Positions 12,101 through 23,969 of a stretch of 64,000 bases of DNA are shown piece by piece. The DNA lies in NCBI RefSeq assembly GCF_910592395.1, contig NC_088316.1, forward strand, positions 20,338,001 through 20,402,000. The letters run 5' to 3'. The first letter of the stretch is position 1, and each line of letters begins with the position of its first letter. Both the position numbers and the translations under genes were made by a program. This DNA is from Lineus longissimus. Taxonomy: Eukaryota; Nemertea; Pilidiophora; Heteronemertea; Lineidae. The notes under the pieces were generated by a model. The model searched no databases. It had not been told where the DNA came from and was given only the letters and a program-made list of their open reading frames with translations.

Positions 12101-15100
12101 ATTTAGATCATCGACTATGCAAGACGTTTAGCTGATACGGTCCTCGAAACTTTAACGAGTCAGACACACACGAGCTAATGGCCCTCCTTCGGAAATCACA
12201 CTAACTTAGATACATTTGTTATACTTCCTCAATATTTTATTCATGAGTTTCCTGCCTTTTCACAAAAATGTGGAAAGTGCGCGTTGAACCTCCTCCTAAC
12301 CGAGGAACACGCAATATGCGAAGTGTTTCGCGCAATTCAATATCCTTCAATTTCCGTATTTTTATCCGAACTAAAATGTTGCACCGTATGCTGGAGGAAC
12401 TTATTTCCATAAGCTTTGTCCAAGCAAAGTTTGTGATTGGTACTACAAAAGATGGTTTATAATAGTCACTGGGGTCAGTGAGTAGTACAGGGTTCGATTG
12501 TCTGAAGATCTCGGCAACAAATTGTAAGATATGTTGAAATTCAGTGAGTACAAGGGTGAACGGAAACTAAAATCAATTTCAAGGTTCATGCAGCGCTGTT
12601 GTAATCGTCTCAAACCTCAATGAACCTTTCTACGGTCTTGAATAGCACAATGGAAGCTCTTGACCTAACTTTTTCGACATTATTTCCAATTTCTTGATGC
12701 TTCTCGCTTTCAGGAAGAGTTATTTAGTATGGTTTGCTATTAATGTGGGAATTACTTACTGGGATCAAATCGCTAACCATTCCTTCCATTGTCAAGTCAT
12801 CCTAATCACAAAAACCAATCTAACAAGCAAGTGGTTATTCCCATATCATTACTGTTGGTGATCTCTAAACACTCTTAGAAACAAACACCTATCAGGCTGC
12901 TTGCATCTTGGTACTTTAAAGCCGCGCTTATCAGCTCTCGACTCCCAGTCAATGGGACTGCTGCTAACAGCTACTATGAATAGCTCTAGTAGAAAGTTAT
13001 GGCTTGAGAGGTGATTGGTGTGACTGGGCAATCACTTTCCTCATTGTCAATCTATAGATCATGTGGAGAGGGGCTACATTCGTTGAGAGATGAGAGTTGC
13101 GGGGATGAGACACAATGGGGGCGGCTGGCTCCAGTGAGGAGGAAGAGCGAAATCGTTTCCGGCTAAAGAAGTGAAGTGTCCCTTGTTCAATGCTGTCTAC
13201 ACATACAATCGCACATCTTTAATGCTGTATATACATATAGAAACAGGTATGCTACAGATAGAGCAGAATCAGGCCCTCCCCGCACGACCCGTCCATAAGA
13301 TAGAGCAGAATCATGCCCTCCCCACACGTCCTGTCAATAAGTGTGATAAAGCAAACACCCGTAAGTTTTCAAATGAAGCTAAACAATGCATGTTGAAAGC
13401 ATTGATGACAAATTGCATGCCGAGCTGAAACTTTGAACTTTTACCTTAATTTTACCTTAACCTTTACCTTTGAACTTGATGTTTTCTTCACTGAAGCGAT
13501 ATCCTCTGCATCTCAGTTGTAAGCGTCAGTTCAACATCGAGGATGAACTTTGACTTTATACAATACACGCCTGATTCCATGACTACGTGCGAGTCCCGCC
13601 TTCACTCCGATATCGAATATCTAGAGAATTCTGTAATGACCATTCGGGTGATTATCTCAAATACTAGGTAAGAACCCTAGCTTATGGGGAATAAGGATAA
13701 CAATTACTGCTATTGACTCCTGGCTGAGATACGGAATAGCCTGACCAGACCAAGAGAGGTAATCATAGTCTTGCTGTATTGTTATCTTGACCAAGTTATT
13801 TCAACTTGCTAACTATGTTTCGTGTTAGGTCACGCTACCAAAAGCCAAGGCTATGTTGGAACTGCTACACAGTAGCGGGTGCAATTTGATACATCCTACA
13901 AGTGTCCAATACAATCCAGCTGGGATGCTTCATCGAAACTGCTTTAATGGGCTATTCCATACAACCTTAGTTAAGAGGTCAACCTGGACCAAGATGTAAC
14001 TACTCGGTGTGTAAAGCTGCAGAAGTAAACTGAGCAATGGGGCTGTAATGAGCAGATTCCTTTGTGATTTCTGCTCATGATGACAATGAGTTACCAACCC
14101 TGTATTGGCTGACAGCTTGCCTTAAAGCACTTTGTGAAAACGTCCTTCTGCTAATGCAATTACATTTGATCAACTTTTCATATTAGCTCTGATTGACCTC
14201 ATCAACAAGAAGATGTGATTCCCCGCAGACCAAATCTGGCCTGGGAATCTGTTGAGGAAAAACGTGATTGTGTTTACATTATTTGCGTACATGTAATCTA
14301 CTTTTTCCTGCCCAGAGCCTTTCACGGGCGGCGCAGCTGTAATGAAGACCAATTTGGGCGTTTACGCTTTACATCTTCAGGATAATCGGGTCTTTAGTAA
14401 TGATGTAATCATAAAAAGGTCAAGCTTGTATTTAGGTTGTAGGGCTGCAACTGTAATTTGAATCAACCTTCCAATCACTAACTTTTCCTGAAAGAAACAG
14501 AGACTCAAGGCGTATTCGGAGAGTATTGGTGAAGTCATTTTGAGCCGGTAACAAATTATGTGCTATACAGCTGCAGGCGAAAGCAAGGAATACTTTCCTA
14601 TTTATATAGTTGGTGTGGCAGGCGGATGGTGGCCGTTCTCATCTATGGTTTCGGAAGCTGAATGGATTGATATTCAGGAAACTAGAAGTTTTCTTAACGA
14701 ACATAGCACAGGAAGCCAAGTCTTCCCGCCTCTTTGATTTATGTCCACAAGTTTTACTTTGCTAGCTGTGTAGCTATAATTCTCCGGCTGAAAACAGCAG
14801 CAGACAAGTCAAACTTTCCACCTTCAGACAATACAACCAACTTTCCTAAAGTAGCTGACCAGACAATTAGACATTGATGACATAAGGAGATAGCTATGTC
14901 TTGGTGGAGTTTATTTCCACCGAAGTAGTATAATTAGATAGGAGACAAATGTACCAACTCTTAAACTATAATTGATGCAGATTCAATACCAAGCTATTGG
15001 ATTACACAGACATTTCTTATTGCAAGTAACCACCAGATGTTTTTTGTTGGGGAAATTGATGTGTCTTGTAATTCGCTGAAAGCAGGCAAATCTTGCAGGC

Positions 15101-15554
15101 TCGACACCCCGCAACAGGCATTTCGAGACAAAAACAAATTGGTTTGCAAAAAAGTTAATTTGTTCTATGTAAATGGGGCCCAGGGTAATACAACTAATCG
15201 AATAGATGCCGGGATGAAACCGATTTTCTTTTGTTCTGCCTTTGTTATGAAGATTTTGCTACATATCGCTGAGATTGGGCCTAAGTCAGGCTTTGTGAGA
15301 ATTTCATTTGTGGTTGATGGTTTAATTTCCCGCACAGACGGCGTGGCGGGCGAGATGGTAACATTATTCTTATCTAGGGCACGCTTTTTCTGGTGATCGA
15401 GTAGATCGATTTCCTTTTTGAAAGCGCAGCCGTCCTGTTTTGTTCAGAGGGTGAAATTCAAATTCCATATAAACGAAATGAAAGGCCATTTGAGGTTCAG
15501 TTACGATAGTGAAGTTCCAATGATATGACCTATTTTGTTCAAAATCCTATTACC
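9119..15554. other. No recognisable gene; includes short simple-sequence tracts
   Basis: Only short frames are present. A 119-codon plus-strand frame at 15037-15396, just left of the satellite array, has no recognisable motif or signal. A TA-rich tract lies near 10080-10098 and TTACCTTAA-type runs near 13440-13470. No convincing splice-site chain, tRNA or rRNA was noticed. Confidence 0.45.
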
Positions 15555-16370
15555 ACTGATTCCGGGCGTTCGAGTACATGAATTATGAGGTAGGTGTATT
15601 GTTTCAATCATCGCAAATCTGCCTAAAACGGCAAGTTTTCTCAGGTACGGGTACGGCAGTGGCGTGCGTCTTTTTCATTGAAACGACCTCGCACGGCCGA
15701 CACCGATATATATCGTCGTTGATGATGGAGAGAGCGGTAGCCGGTACATATTGAGCACGGTTCACAAGCAGTTCAATATGCTCATGACGTGACGAGAGCA
15801 AATCTCCCGGCTGGGGCAGAAATTCGCCATATTGCTGACATCATCGGCGCCAACAACTGTTTCTTTTGACCCTGCCGGAGTCTTTCAAAACAATAAATGA
15901 TTGTGTCTGACCCTGCTGACCTCGATTTTGAAAAACTTTTTAAAAAAGGTCATTCAAACGTTAAATCAACTGCAAAGATAGGCTTTTATATCACTGAAGT
16001 ATATACATACGATATGTTGAGAAAAATCTGTACAACTATCGAAATATACGATTACTTGGAACTATTCCGGCTAATCACTTCGCCACCTGCGCGACCTTGT
16101 CACTATTGTGGCGCGCTCGTTTGCATACCGCATATAAGAGGCAAATAAAATCTCCATTTCAACATGAAAGCCTTGACGGTTCAGCGCTGAAGGTGTTTGA
16201 CTGTGGATCGGCAAGTCACGGGTTCGACCCCCGGTGAATCTGCCGAATTTTTTTTTCTTTTTTTCTTCTACCTTGTCTTGTTATCTAATCATCCATGTAC
16301 AGATGTAAACATTTTCATTATCATCATTATCATACCCCGCACCCAAACTTTTCAAACTCCAGCACATACT
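15555..16370. repeat. Leftmost satellite unit, diverged edge copy
   Basis: This unit aligns with the others throughout but carries many private changes: TAGGTG for TAGATG, GACACC for GGCACC, GTTGATG for GCTGATG, CACAAGCAG for CACTAGCAG, CTCCCGGCTGGGGCAG for CTCACGGGTGGGGCGG, ATAGGC for ATAATC, and GCAAGTC for GCAGGTC in the tRNA-like part. Edge units escaping homogenisation are typical of arrays that evolve by unequal exchange. Only here does the antisense frame lack the in-frame TGA seen upstream of it in the other copies. Confidence 0.8.
15604..15801 (-). other. Antisense 65-codon frame of the satellite (representative copy)
   Basis: This frame recurs on the minus strand of nearly every unit. 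It has a cysteine-containing centre (CRCRPCE in most copies) and a C-terminal CRFRQICDD. It begins at a TTG rather than an ATG, and most copies have an in-frame TGA shortly upstream, so it is not an evident initiating frame. It is broken in the unit near 17395 by loss of two bases. The edge copy listed here stays open further upstream. No family is recognised. Its openness may simply reflect recent copying of the DNA. Confidence 0.3.
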
Positions 16371-19146
16371 GATTCCGGGCGTTCGAGTACATGAATTATG
16401 AGGTAGATGTATTGTTTCAATCATCGCAAATCTGCCTAAAACGGCAAGTTTTCTCAGGTACGGGTACGGCAGTGGCGTGCGTCTTTTTCATTGAAACGAC
16501 CTCGCACGGCCGGCACCGACATATATCGTCGCTGATGATGGAGAGAGCGGTAGCCTGTACATATTGAGCACGGTTCACTAGCAGTTCAATGTGCTCATGA
16601 CGTGACGAGAGCAAATCTCACGGGTGGGGCGGAAATTCGCCATATTGCTGACATCATCGGCGCCAACAACTGTTTCTTTTGACCCTGCCGGAGTCTTTCA
16701 AAACAATAAATGATTGTGTCTGACCCTGCTGACCTCGATTTTGAAAAACTTTTTAAAAAAGGTCATTCAAACGTTAAATCAACTGCAAAGATAATCTTTT
16801 ATATCACTGAAGTATATACATACGATATGTTGAGAAAAATCTGTACAACTATCGAAATATACGATTACTTGGAACTATTTCGGCTAATCACTTCGCCACC
16901 TGCGCGACCTTGTCACTATTGTGGCGCGCTCGTTTGCATACCGCATATCAGAGGCGAATAAAATCTCCGTTTCAACATGAAAGCCTTGACGGTTCAGCGC
17001 TGAAGGTGTTTGACTGTGGATCGGCAGGTCACGGGTTCGACCCCCGGTGAATCTGCCGAATTTTTTTTTCTTTTTTTCTTCTACCTTGTCTTGTTATCTA
17101 ATCATCCATGTACAGATGTAAACATTTTCATTATCATCATTATCATACCCCGCACCCAAACTTTTCAAACTCCAGCACATACTGATTCCGGGCGTTCAAG
17201 TACATGAATTATGAGGTAGATGTATTGTTTCAATCATAGCAAATCTGCCTAAAACGGCAATTTTTCTCAGGTACGGGTACGGCAGTGGCGTGCATCTTTT
17301 TCATTGAAACGACCTCGCACGGCCGGCACCGACATATATCGTTGCTGATGATGGAGAGAGCGGTAGCCGGTACATATTGAGCACGGTTCACTAGCGTTCA
17401 ATGTGCTCATGACGTGACGAGAGCAAATCTCACGGGTGGGGCGGAAATTCGCCATATTGCTGACATCATCGGCGCCAACAACTGTTTCTTTTGACCCCGC
17501 CGGAGTCTTTCAAAACAATAAATGGTTGTGGCTGACCCTGCTGACCTGATTTTGAAAAACTTTTTAAGAAAGGTCATTCAAACGTTAAATCAACTGCAAA
17601 GATAATCTTTTATATCACTGAAGTATATACATACGATATGTTGAGAAAAATCTGTACAGCTATCGAAATATACGATTACTTGGAACTATTTCGGCTAATC
17701 ACTTCGCCACCTGCGCGACCTTGTCACTATTGTGGCGCGCTCGTTTGCATACCGCATATAAGAGGCGAATAAAATCTCCAAGTCAACATGAAAGCCTTGA
17801 CGGTTCAGCGCTGAAGGTGTTTGACTGTGGATCGGCAGGTCACGGGTTCGACCCCCGGTGAATCTGCAGAATTCTTTTTTCTTTTTTTCTTCTACCTTGT
17901 CTTCTTATCTTATCATCCATGTACAGATGTAAACATTTTCATTATCATCATTATCATACCCCGCACCCAAACTTTTCAAACTCCAGCACATACTGATTCC
18001 GGGCGTTCGAGTACATGAATTATGAGGTAGATGTATTGTTTCAATCATCGCAAATCTGCCTAAAACGGCAAGTTTTCTCAGGTACGGGTACGGCAGTGGC
18101 GTGCGTCTTTTTCATTGAAACGACCTCGCACGGCCGGCACCGACATATATCGTCGCTGATGATGGAGAGAGCGGTAGCCGGTACATATTGAGCACGGTTC
18201 ACTAGCAGTTCAATGTGCTCATGACGTGACGAGAGCAAATCTCACGGGTGGGGCGGAAATTCGCCATATTGCTGACATCATCGGCGCCAACAACTGTTTC
18301 TTTTGACCCTGCCGGAGTCTTTCAAAACAATAAATGATTGTGTCTGACCCTGCTGACCTCGATTTTGAAAAACTTTTTAAAAAAGGTCATTCAAACGTTA
18401 AATCAACTGCAAAGATAATCTTTTATATCACTGAAGTATATACATACGATATGTTGAGAAAAATCTGTACCACTATCGAAATATACGATTACTTGGAACT
18501 ATTTCGGCTAATCACTTCGCCACCTGCGCGACCTTGTCACTATTGTGGCGCGCTCGTTTGCATACCGCATACAAGAGGCGAATAAAATCTCCATTTCAAC
18601 ATGAAAGCCTTGACGGTTCAGCGCTGAAGGTGTTTGACTGTGGATCGGCAGGTCACGGGTTCGACCCCCGGTGAATCTGCCGAATTTTTTTTTCTTTTTT
18701 TCTTCTACCTTGTCTTGTTATCTAATCATCCATGTACAGATGTAAACATTTTCATTATCATCATTATCATACCCCGCACCCAAACTTTTCAAACTCCAGC
18801 ACATACTGATTCCGGGCGTTCGAGTACATGAATTATGAGGTAGATGTATTGTTTCAATCATCGCAAATCTGCCTAAAACGGCAAGTTTTCTCAGGTACGG
18901 GTACGGCAGTGGCGTGCGTCTTTTTCATTGAAACGACCTCGCACGGCCGGCACCGACATATATCGTCGCTGATGATGGAGAGAGCGGTAGCCGGTACATA
19001 TTGAGCACGGTTCACTAGCAGTTCAATGTGCTCATGACGTGACGAGAGCAAATCTCACGGGTGGGGCGGAAATTCGCCATATTGCTGACATCATCGGCGC
19101 CAACAACTGTTTCTTTTGACTCTGCCGGAGTCTTTCAAAACAATAA

Positions 19147-19398
19147 ATGATTGTGTCTGACCCTGCTGACCTCGATTTTGAAAAACTTTTTAAAAAAGGT
19201 CATTCAAACGTTAAATCAACTGCAAAGATAATCTTTTATATCACTGAAGTATATACATACGATATGTTGAGAAAAATCTGTACAACTATCGAAATATACG
19301 ATTACTTGGAACTATTTCGGCTAATCACTTCGCCACCTGCGCGACCTTGTCACTATTGTGGCGCGCTCGTTTGCATACCGCATATAAGAGGCGAATAA
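19147..19398 (+). other. ATG-started 83-codon frame of the satellite (representative copy)
   Basis: The frame opens with ATG immediately after AATAA and ends with a TAA embedded in AATAAAA. The C-terminal part has PCHYCGALVCIPH, a C-x2-C-x4-C-x2-H arrangement resembling a small metal-binding site but matching no family I can name. About 11 units keep it intact (15897, 16710, 18334, 19147, 21582, 24017, 24830, 25642, 26455, 27259, 32125). Others break it by a lost C in GACCTCGATT (17522, 20773, 23208, 28072), by CTTTAA stops (19960, 22395), or by a shortened T/A run (28879, 29691, 30503, 31314). Half the copies being broken argues against strong constraint. I do not claim it as a gene. Confidence 0.3.
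19370..19388 (+). promoter_or_regulatory. Octamer-like and TATA-like motifs upstream of the tRNA-like cassette
   Basis: TTTGCAT at 19370-19376 resembles the POU octamer, and TATAAG at 19383-19388 lies about 37 nt before the tRNA-like start. Upstream TATA and octamer elements are known for type 3 Pol III and tRNA-Sec genes, so the arrangement is suggestive. The TATA-like motif is altered in some units (TATCAG near 16947, TACAAG near 18570). The role is inferred. Confidence 0.3.
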
Positions 19399-19419
19399 AA
19401 TCTCCATTTCAACATGAAA

Positions 19420-19496
19420 GCCTTGACGGTTCAGCGCTGAAGGTGTTTGACTGTGGATCGGCAGGTCACGGGTTCGACCCCCGGTGAATCTGCCGA
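19420..19496 (+). ncRNA. tRNA-like Pol III cassette in the satellite unit (representative of about 22)
   Basis: A 77-nt tRNA-shaped segment has an A-box-like CGGTTCAGCGC at 19427, a CTGTGGA loop carrying a GTG 'anticodon', and a B box GGTTCGACCCC at 19471. The A-to-B spacing of 44 nt is that of a tRNA gene. T9 and T7 runs follow at 19498-19514 as candidate Pol III terminators. The acceptor ends do not pair. Instead TCGGCAG and CTGCCGA pair around the T-arm into a long hairpin. It is therefore a tRNA relic, SINE head or promoter module rather than a working tRNA. The other units carry it with TTG landmarks at 16197, 17010, 17821, 18634, 20260, 21072, 21882, 22695, 23507, 24317, 25129, 25942, 26755, 27559, 28371, 29178, 29990, 30802, 31613, 32425 and 34318; the segment starts 27 nt before each. 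The 26755 copy has a B-box change (TTCCACC). Confidence 0.6.
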
Positions 19497-19497
19497 A

Positions 19498-19514
19498 TTT
19501 TTTTTTCTTTTTTT
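19498..19514 (+). terminator. T9-C-T7 run after the tRNA-like cassette
   Basis: A run of nine T, one C and seven T begins two bases after the hairpin. Runs of four or more T on the non-template strand terminate Pol III in animals. The run is present in every unit, with length variants such as the uninterrupted T-runs near 21123 and 23558. Confidence 0.5.
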
Positions 19515-21534
19515 CTTCTACCTTGTCTTGTTATCTAATCATCCATGTACAGATGTAAACATTTTCATTATCATCATTATCATACCCCGCACCCAAACTT
19601 TTCAAACTCCAGCACATACTGATTCCGGGCGTTCGAGTACATGAATTATGAGGTAGATGTATTGTTTCAATCATCGCAAATCTGCCTAAAACGGCAAGTT
19701 TTCTCAGGTACGGGTACGGCAGTGGCGTGCGTCTTTTTCATTGAAACGACCTCGCACGGCCGGCACCGACATATATCGTCGCTGATGATGGAGAGAGCGG
19801 TAGCCGGTACATATTGAGCACGGTTCACTAGCAGTTCAATGTGCTCATGACGTGACGAGAGCAAATCTCACGGGTGGGGCGGAAATTCACAATATTGCTG
19901 ACATCATTGGCGCCAACAACTGTTTCTTTTGACCCTGCCGGAGTCTTTCAAAACAATAAATGATTGTGTCTGACCCTGCTGACCTCGATTTTGAAAAACT
20001 TTAAAAAAAAGGTCATTCAAACGTTAAATCAACTGCAAAGATAATCTTTTATATCACTGAAGTATATACATACGATATGTTGAGAAAAATCTGTACAACT
20101 ATCGAAATATACGATTACTTGGAACTATTTCGGCTAATCACTTCGCCACCTGCGCGACCTTGTCACTATTGTGGCGCGCTCGTTTGCATACCGCATATAA
20201 GAGGCGAATAAAATCTCCATTTCAACACGAAAGCCTTGACGGTTCAGCGCTGAAGGTGTTTGACTATGGATCGGCAGGTCACGGGTTCGACCCCCGGTGA
20301 ATCTGCCGAATTTTTTTTTCTTTTTTTCTTCTACCTTGTCTTGTTATCTAATCATCCATGTACAGATGTAAACATTTTCATTATCATCATTATCATACCC
20401 CGCACCCAAACTTTTCAAACTCCAGCACATACTGATTCCGGGCGTTCGAGTACATGAATTATGAGGTAGATGTATTGTTTCAATCATCGCAAATCTGCCT
20501 AAAACGGCAAGTTTTCTCAGGTACGGGTACGGCAGTGGCGTGCGTCTTTTTCATTGAAACGACCTCGCACGGCCGGCGCCGACATATATCGTCGCTGATG
20601 ATGGAGAGAGCGGTAGCCGGTACATATTGAGCACGGTTCACTAGCAGTTCAATGTGCTCATGACGTGACGAGAGCAAATCTCACGGGTGGGGCGGAAATT
20701 CGCCATATTGCTGACATCATCGGCGCCAACAACTGTTTCTTTTGACCCTGCCGGAGTCTTTCAAAACAATAAATGGTTGTGTCTGACCCTGCTGACCTGA
20801 TTTTGAAAAACTTTTTAAAAAAGGTCATTCAAACGTTAAATCAACTGCAAAGATAATCTTTTATATCACTGAAGTATATACATACGATATGTTGAGAAAA
20901 ATCTGTACAGCTATCGAAATATACGATTACTTGGAACTATTTCGGCTAATCACTTCGCCACCTGCGCGACCTTGTCACTATTGTGGCGCGCTCGTTTGCA
21001 TACCGCATATAAGAAGCGAATAAAATCTCCATTTCAACATGAAAGCTTTGACGGTTCAGCGCTGAAGGTGTTTGACTGTGGATCGGCAGGTCACGTGTTC
21101 GACCCCCGGTGAATCTGCCGAATTTTTTTTTTTTTTCTTCTACCTTGTCTTGTTATCTAATCATCCATGTACAGATGTAAACATTTTCATTATCATCATT
21201 ATCATACCCCGCACCCAAACTTTTCAAACTCCAGCACATACTGATTCCGGGCGTTCGAGTACATGAATTATGAGGTAGATGTATTGTTTCAATCATCGCA
21301 AATCTGCCTAAAACGGCAAGTTTTCTCAGGTACGGGTACGGCAGTGGCGTGCGTCTTTTTCATTGAAACGACCTCGCACGGCCGGCACCGACATATATCG
21401 TCGCTGATGATGGAGAGAGCGGTAGCCGGTACATATTGAGCACGGTTCACTAGCAGTTCAATGTGCTCATGACGTGACGAGAGCAAATCTCACGGGTGGG
21501 GCGGAAATTCGCCATATTGCTGACATCATCGGCG

Positions 21535-23969
21535 CCAACAACTGTTTCTTTTGACTCTGCCGGAGTCTTTCAAAACAATAAATGATTGTGTCTGACCCTG
21601 CTGACCTCGATTTTGAAAAACTTTTTAAAAAAGGTCATTCAAACGTTAAATCAACTGCAAAGATAATCTTTTATATCACTGAAGTATATACATACGATAT
21701 GTTGAGAAAAATCTGTACAACTATCGAAATATACGATTACTTGGAACTATTTCGGCTAATCACTTCGCCACCTGCGCGACCTTGTCACTATTGTGGCGCG
21801 CTCGTTTGCATACCGCATATAAGAGGCGAATAAAATCTCCATTTCAACATGAAAGCCTTGACGGTTCAGCGCTGAAGGTGTTTGACTGTGGATCGGCAGG
21901 TCACGGGTTCGACCCCCGGTGAATCTGCCGAATTTTTTTTTCTTTTTTTCTTCTACCTTGTCTTGTTATCTAATCATCCATGTACAGATGTAAACATTTT
22001 CATTATCATCATTATCATACCCCGCACCCAAACTTTTCAAACTCCAGCACATACTGATTCCGGGCGTTCGAGTACATGAATTATGAGGTAGATGTATTGT
22101 TTCAATCATCGCAAATCTGCCTAAAACGGCAAGTTTTCTCAGGTACGGGTACGGCAGTGGCGTGCGTCTTTTTCATTGAAACGACCTCGCACGGCCGGCA
22201 CCGACATATATCGTCGCTGATGATGGAGAGAGCGGTAGCCGGTACATATTGAGCACGGTTCACTAGCAGTTCAATGTGCTCATGACGTGACGAGAGCAAA
22301 TCTCACGGGTGGGGCGGAAATTCACAATATTGCTGACATCATTGGCGCCAACAACTGTTTCTTTTGACCCTGCCGGAGTCTTTCAAAACAATAAATGATT
22401 GTGTCTGACCCTGCTGACCTCGATTTTGAAAAACTTTAAAAAAAAGGTCATTCAAACGTTAAATCAACTGCAAAGATAATCTTTTATATCACTGAAGTAT
22501 ATACATACGATATGTTGAGAAAAATCTGTACAACTATCGAAATATACGATTACTTGGAATTATTTCGGCTAATCACTTCGCCACCTGCGCGACCTTGTCA
22601 CTATTGTGGCGCGCTCGTTTGCATACCGCATATAAGAGGCGAATAAAATCTCCATTTCAACACGAAAGCCTTGACGGTTCAGCGTTGAAGGTGTTTGACT
22701 ATGGATCGGCAGGTCACGGGTTCGACCCCCGGTGAATCTGCCGAATTTTTTTTTCTTTTTTTCTTCTACCTTGTCTTGTTATCTAATCATCCATGTACAG
22801 ATGTAAACATTTTCATTATCATCATTATCATACCCCGCACCCAAACTTTTCAAACTCCAGCACATACTGATTCCGGGCGTTCGAGTACATGAATTATGAG
22901 GTAGATGTATTGTTTCAATCATCGCAAATCTGCCTAAAACGGCAAGTTTTCTCAGGTACGGGTACGGCAGTGGCGTGCGTCTTTTTCATTGAAACGACCT
23001 CGCACGGCCGGCACCGACATATATCGTCGCTGATGATGGAGAGAGCGGTAGCCGGTACATATTGAGCACGGTTCACTAGCAGTTCAATGTGCTCATGACG
23101 TGACGAGAGCAAATCTCACGGGTGGGGCGGAAATTCGCCATATTGCTGACATCATCGGCGCCAACAACTGTTTCTTTTGACCCTGCCGGAGTCTTTCAAA
23201 ACAATAAATGGTTGTGTCTGACCCTGCTGACCTGATTTTGAAAAACTTTTTAAAAAAGGTCATTCAAACGTTAAATCAACTGCAAAGATAATCTTTTATA
23301 TCACTGAAGTATATACATACGATATGTTGAGAAAAATCTGTACAGCTATCGAAATATACGATTACTTGGAACTATTTCGGCTAATCACTTCGCCACCTGC
23401 GCGACCTTGTCACTATTGTGGCGCGCTCGTTTGCATACCGCATATAAGAGGCGAATAAAATCTCCATTTCAACATGAAAGCTTTGACGGTTCAGCGCTGA
23501 AGGTGTTTGACTGTGGATCGGCAGGTCACGTGTTCGACCCCCGGTGAATCTGCCGAATTTTTTTTTTTTTTCTTCTACCTTGTCTTGTTATCTAATCATC
23601 CATGTACAGATGTAAACATTTTCATTATCATCATTATCATACCCCGCACCCAAACTTTTCAAACTCCAGCACATACTGATTCCGGGCGTTCGAGTACATG
23701 AATTATGAGGTAGATGTATTGTTTCAATCATCGCAAATCTGCCTAAAACGGCAAGTTTTCTCAGGTACGGGTACGGCAGTGGCGTGCGTCTTTTTCATTG
23801 AAACGACCTCGCACGGCCGGCACCGACATATATCGTCGCTGATGATGGAGAGAGCGGTAGCCGGTACATATTGAGCACGGTTCACTAGCAGTTCAATGTG
23901 CTCATGACGTGACGAGAGCAAATCTCACGGGTGGGGCGGAAATTCGCCATATTGCTGACATCATCGGCG
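21535..23969. repeat. 2435-bp trimeric higher-order block, copy B
   Basis: This is the second copy of the three-unit block. I noticed only a handful of differences from copy A, including AATTATTTC for AACTATTTC near 22560, GCGTTGAAGG for GCGCTGAAGG near 22684, GGCACC for GGCGCC near 23011, and AAGAGGCG for AAGAAGCG near 23447. This implies a recent duplication or conversion. Confidence 0.85.

Larger units (their letters stand above)
19100..21534. repeat. 2435-bp trimeric higher-order block, copy A
   Basis: Three consecutive units (ATG landmarks 19147, 19960, 20773) share private markers with the next three (21582, 22395, 23208), each pair exactly 2435 bp apart. The markers are GACTCTGCCGG before the first unit, CTTTAAAAAAAAGG plus TTCACAATATTG and GACTATGGATC in the second, and CACGTGTTCGACC with an uninterrupted T-run in the third. 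The block limits given are approximate. Confidence 0.85.

Noticed and set aside
16255-16340. Splice or Sm-site reading of the T-rich segment (spliced-leader or snRNA array)
   Set aside because: No leader exon with a following GT, no clear Sm site and no snRNA sequence is present in the unit.
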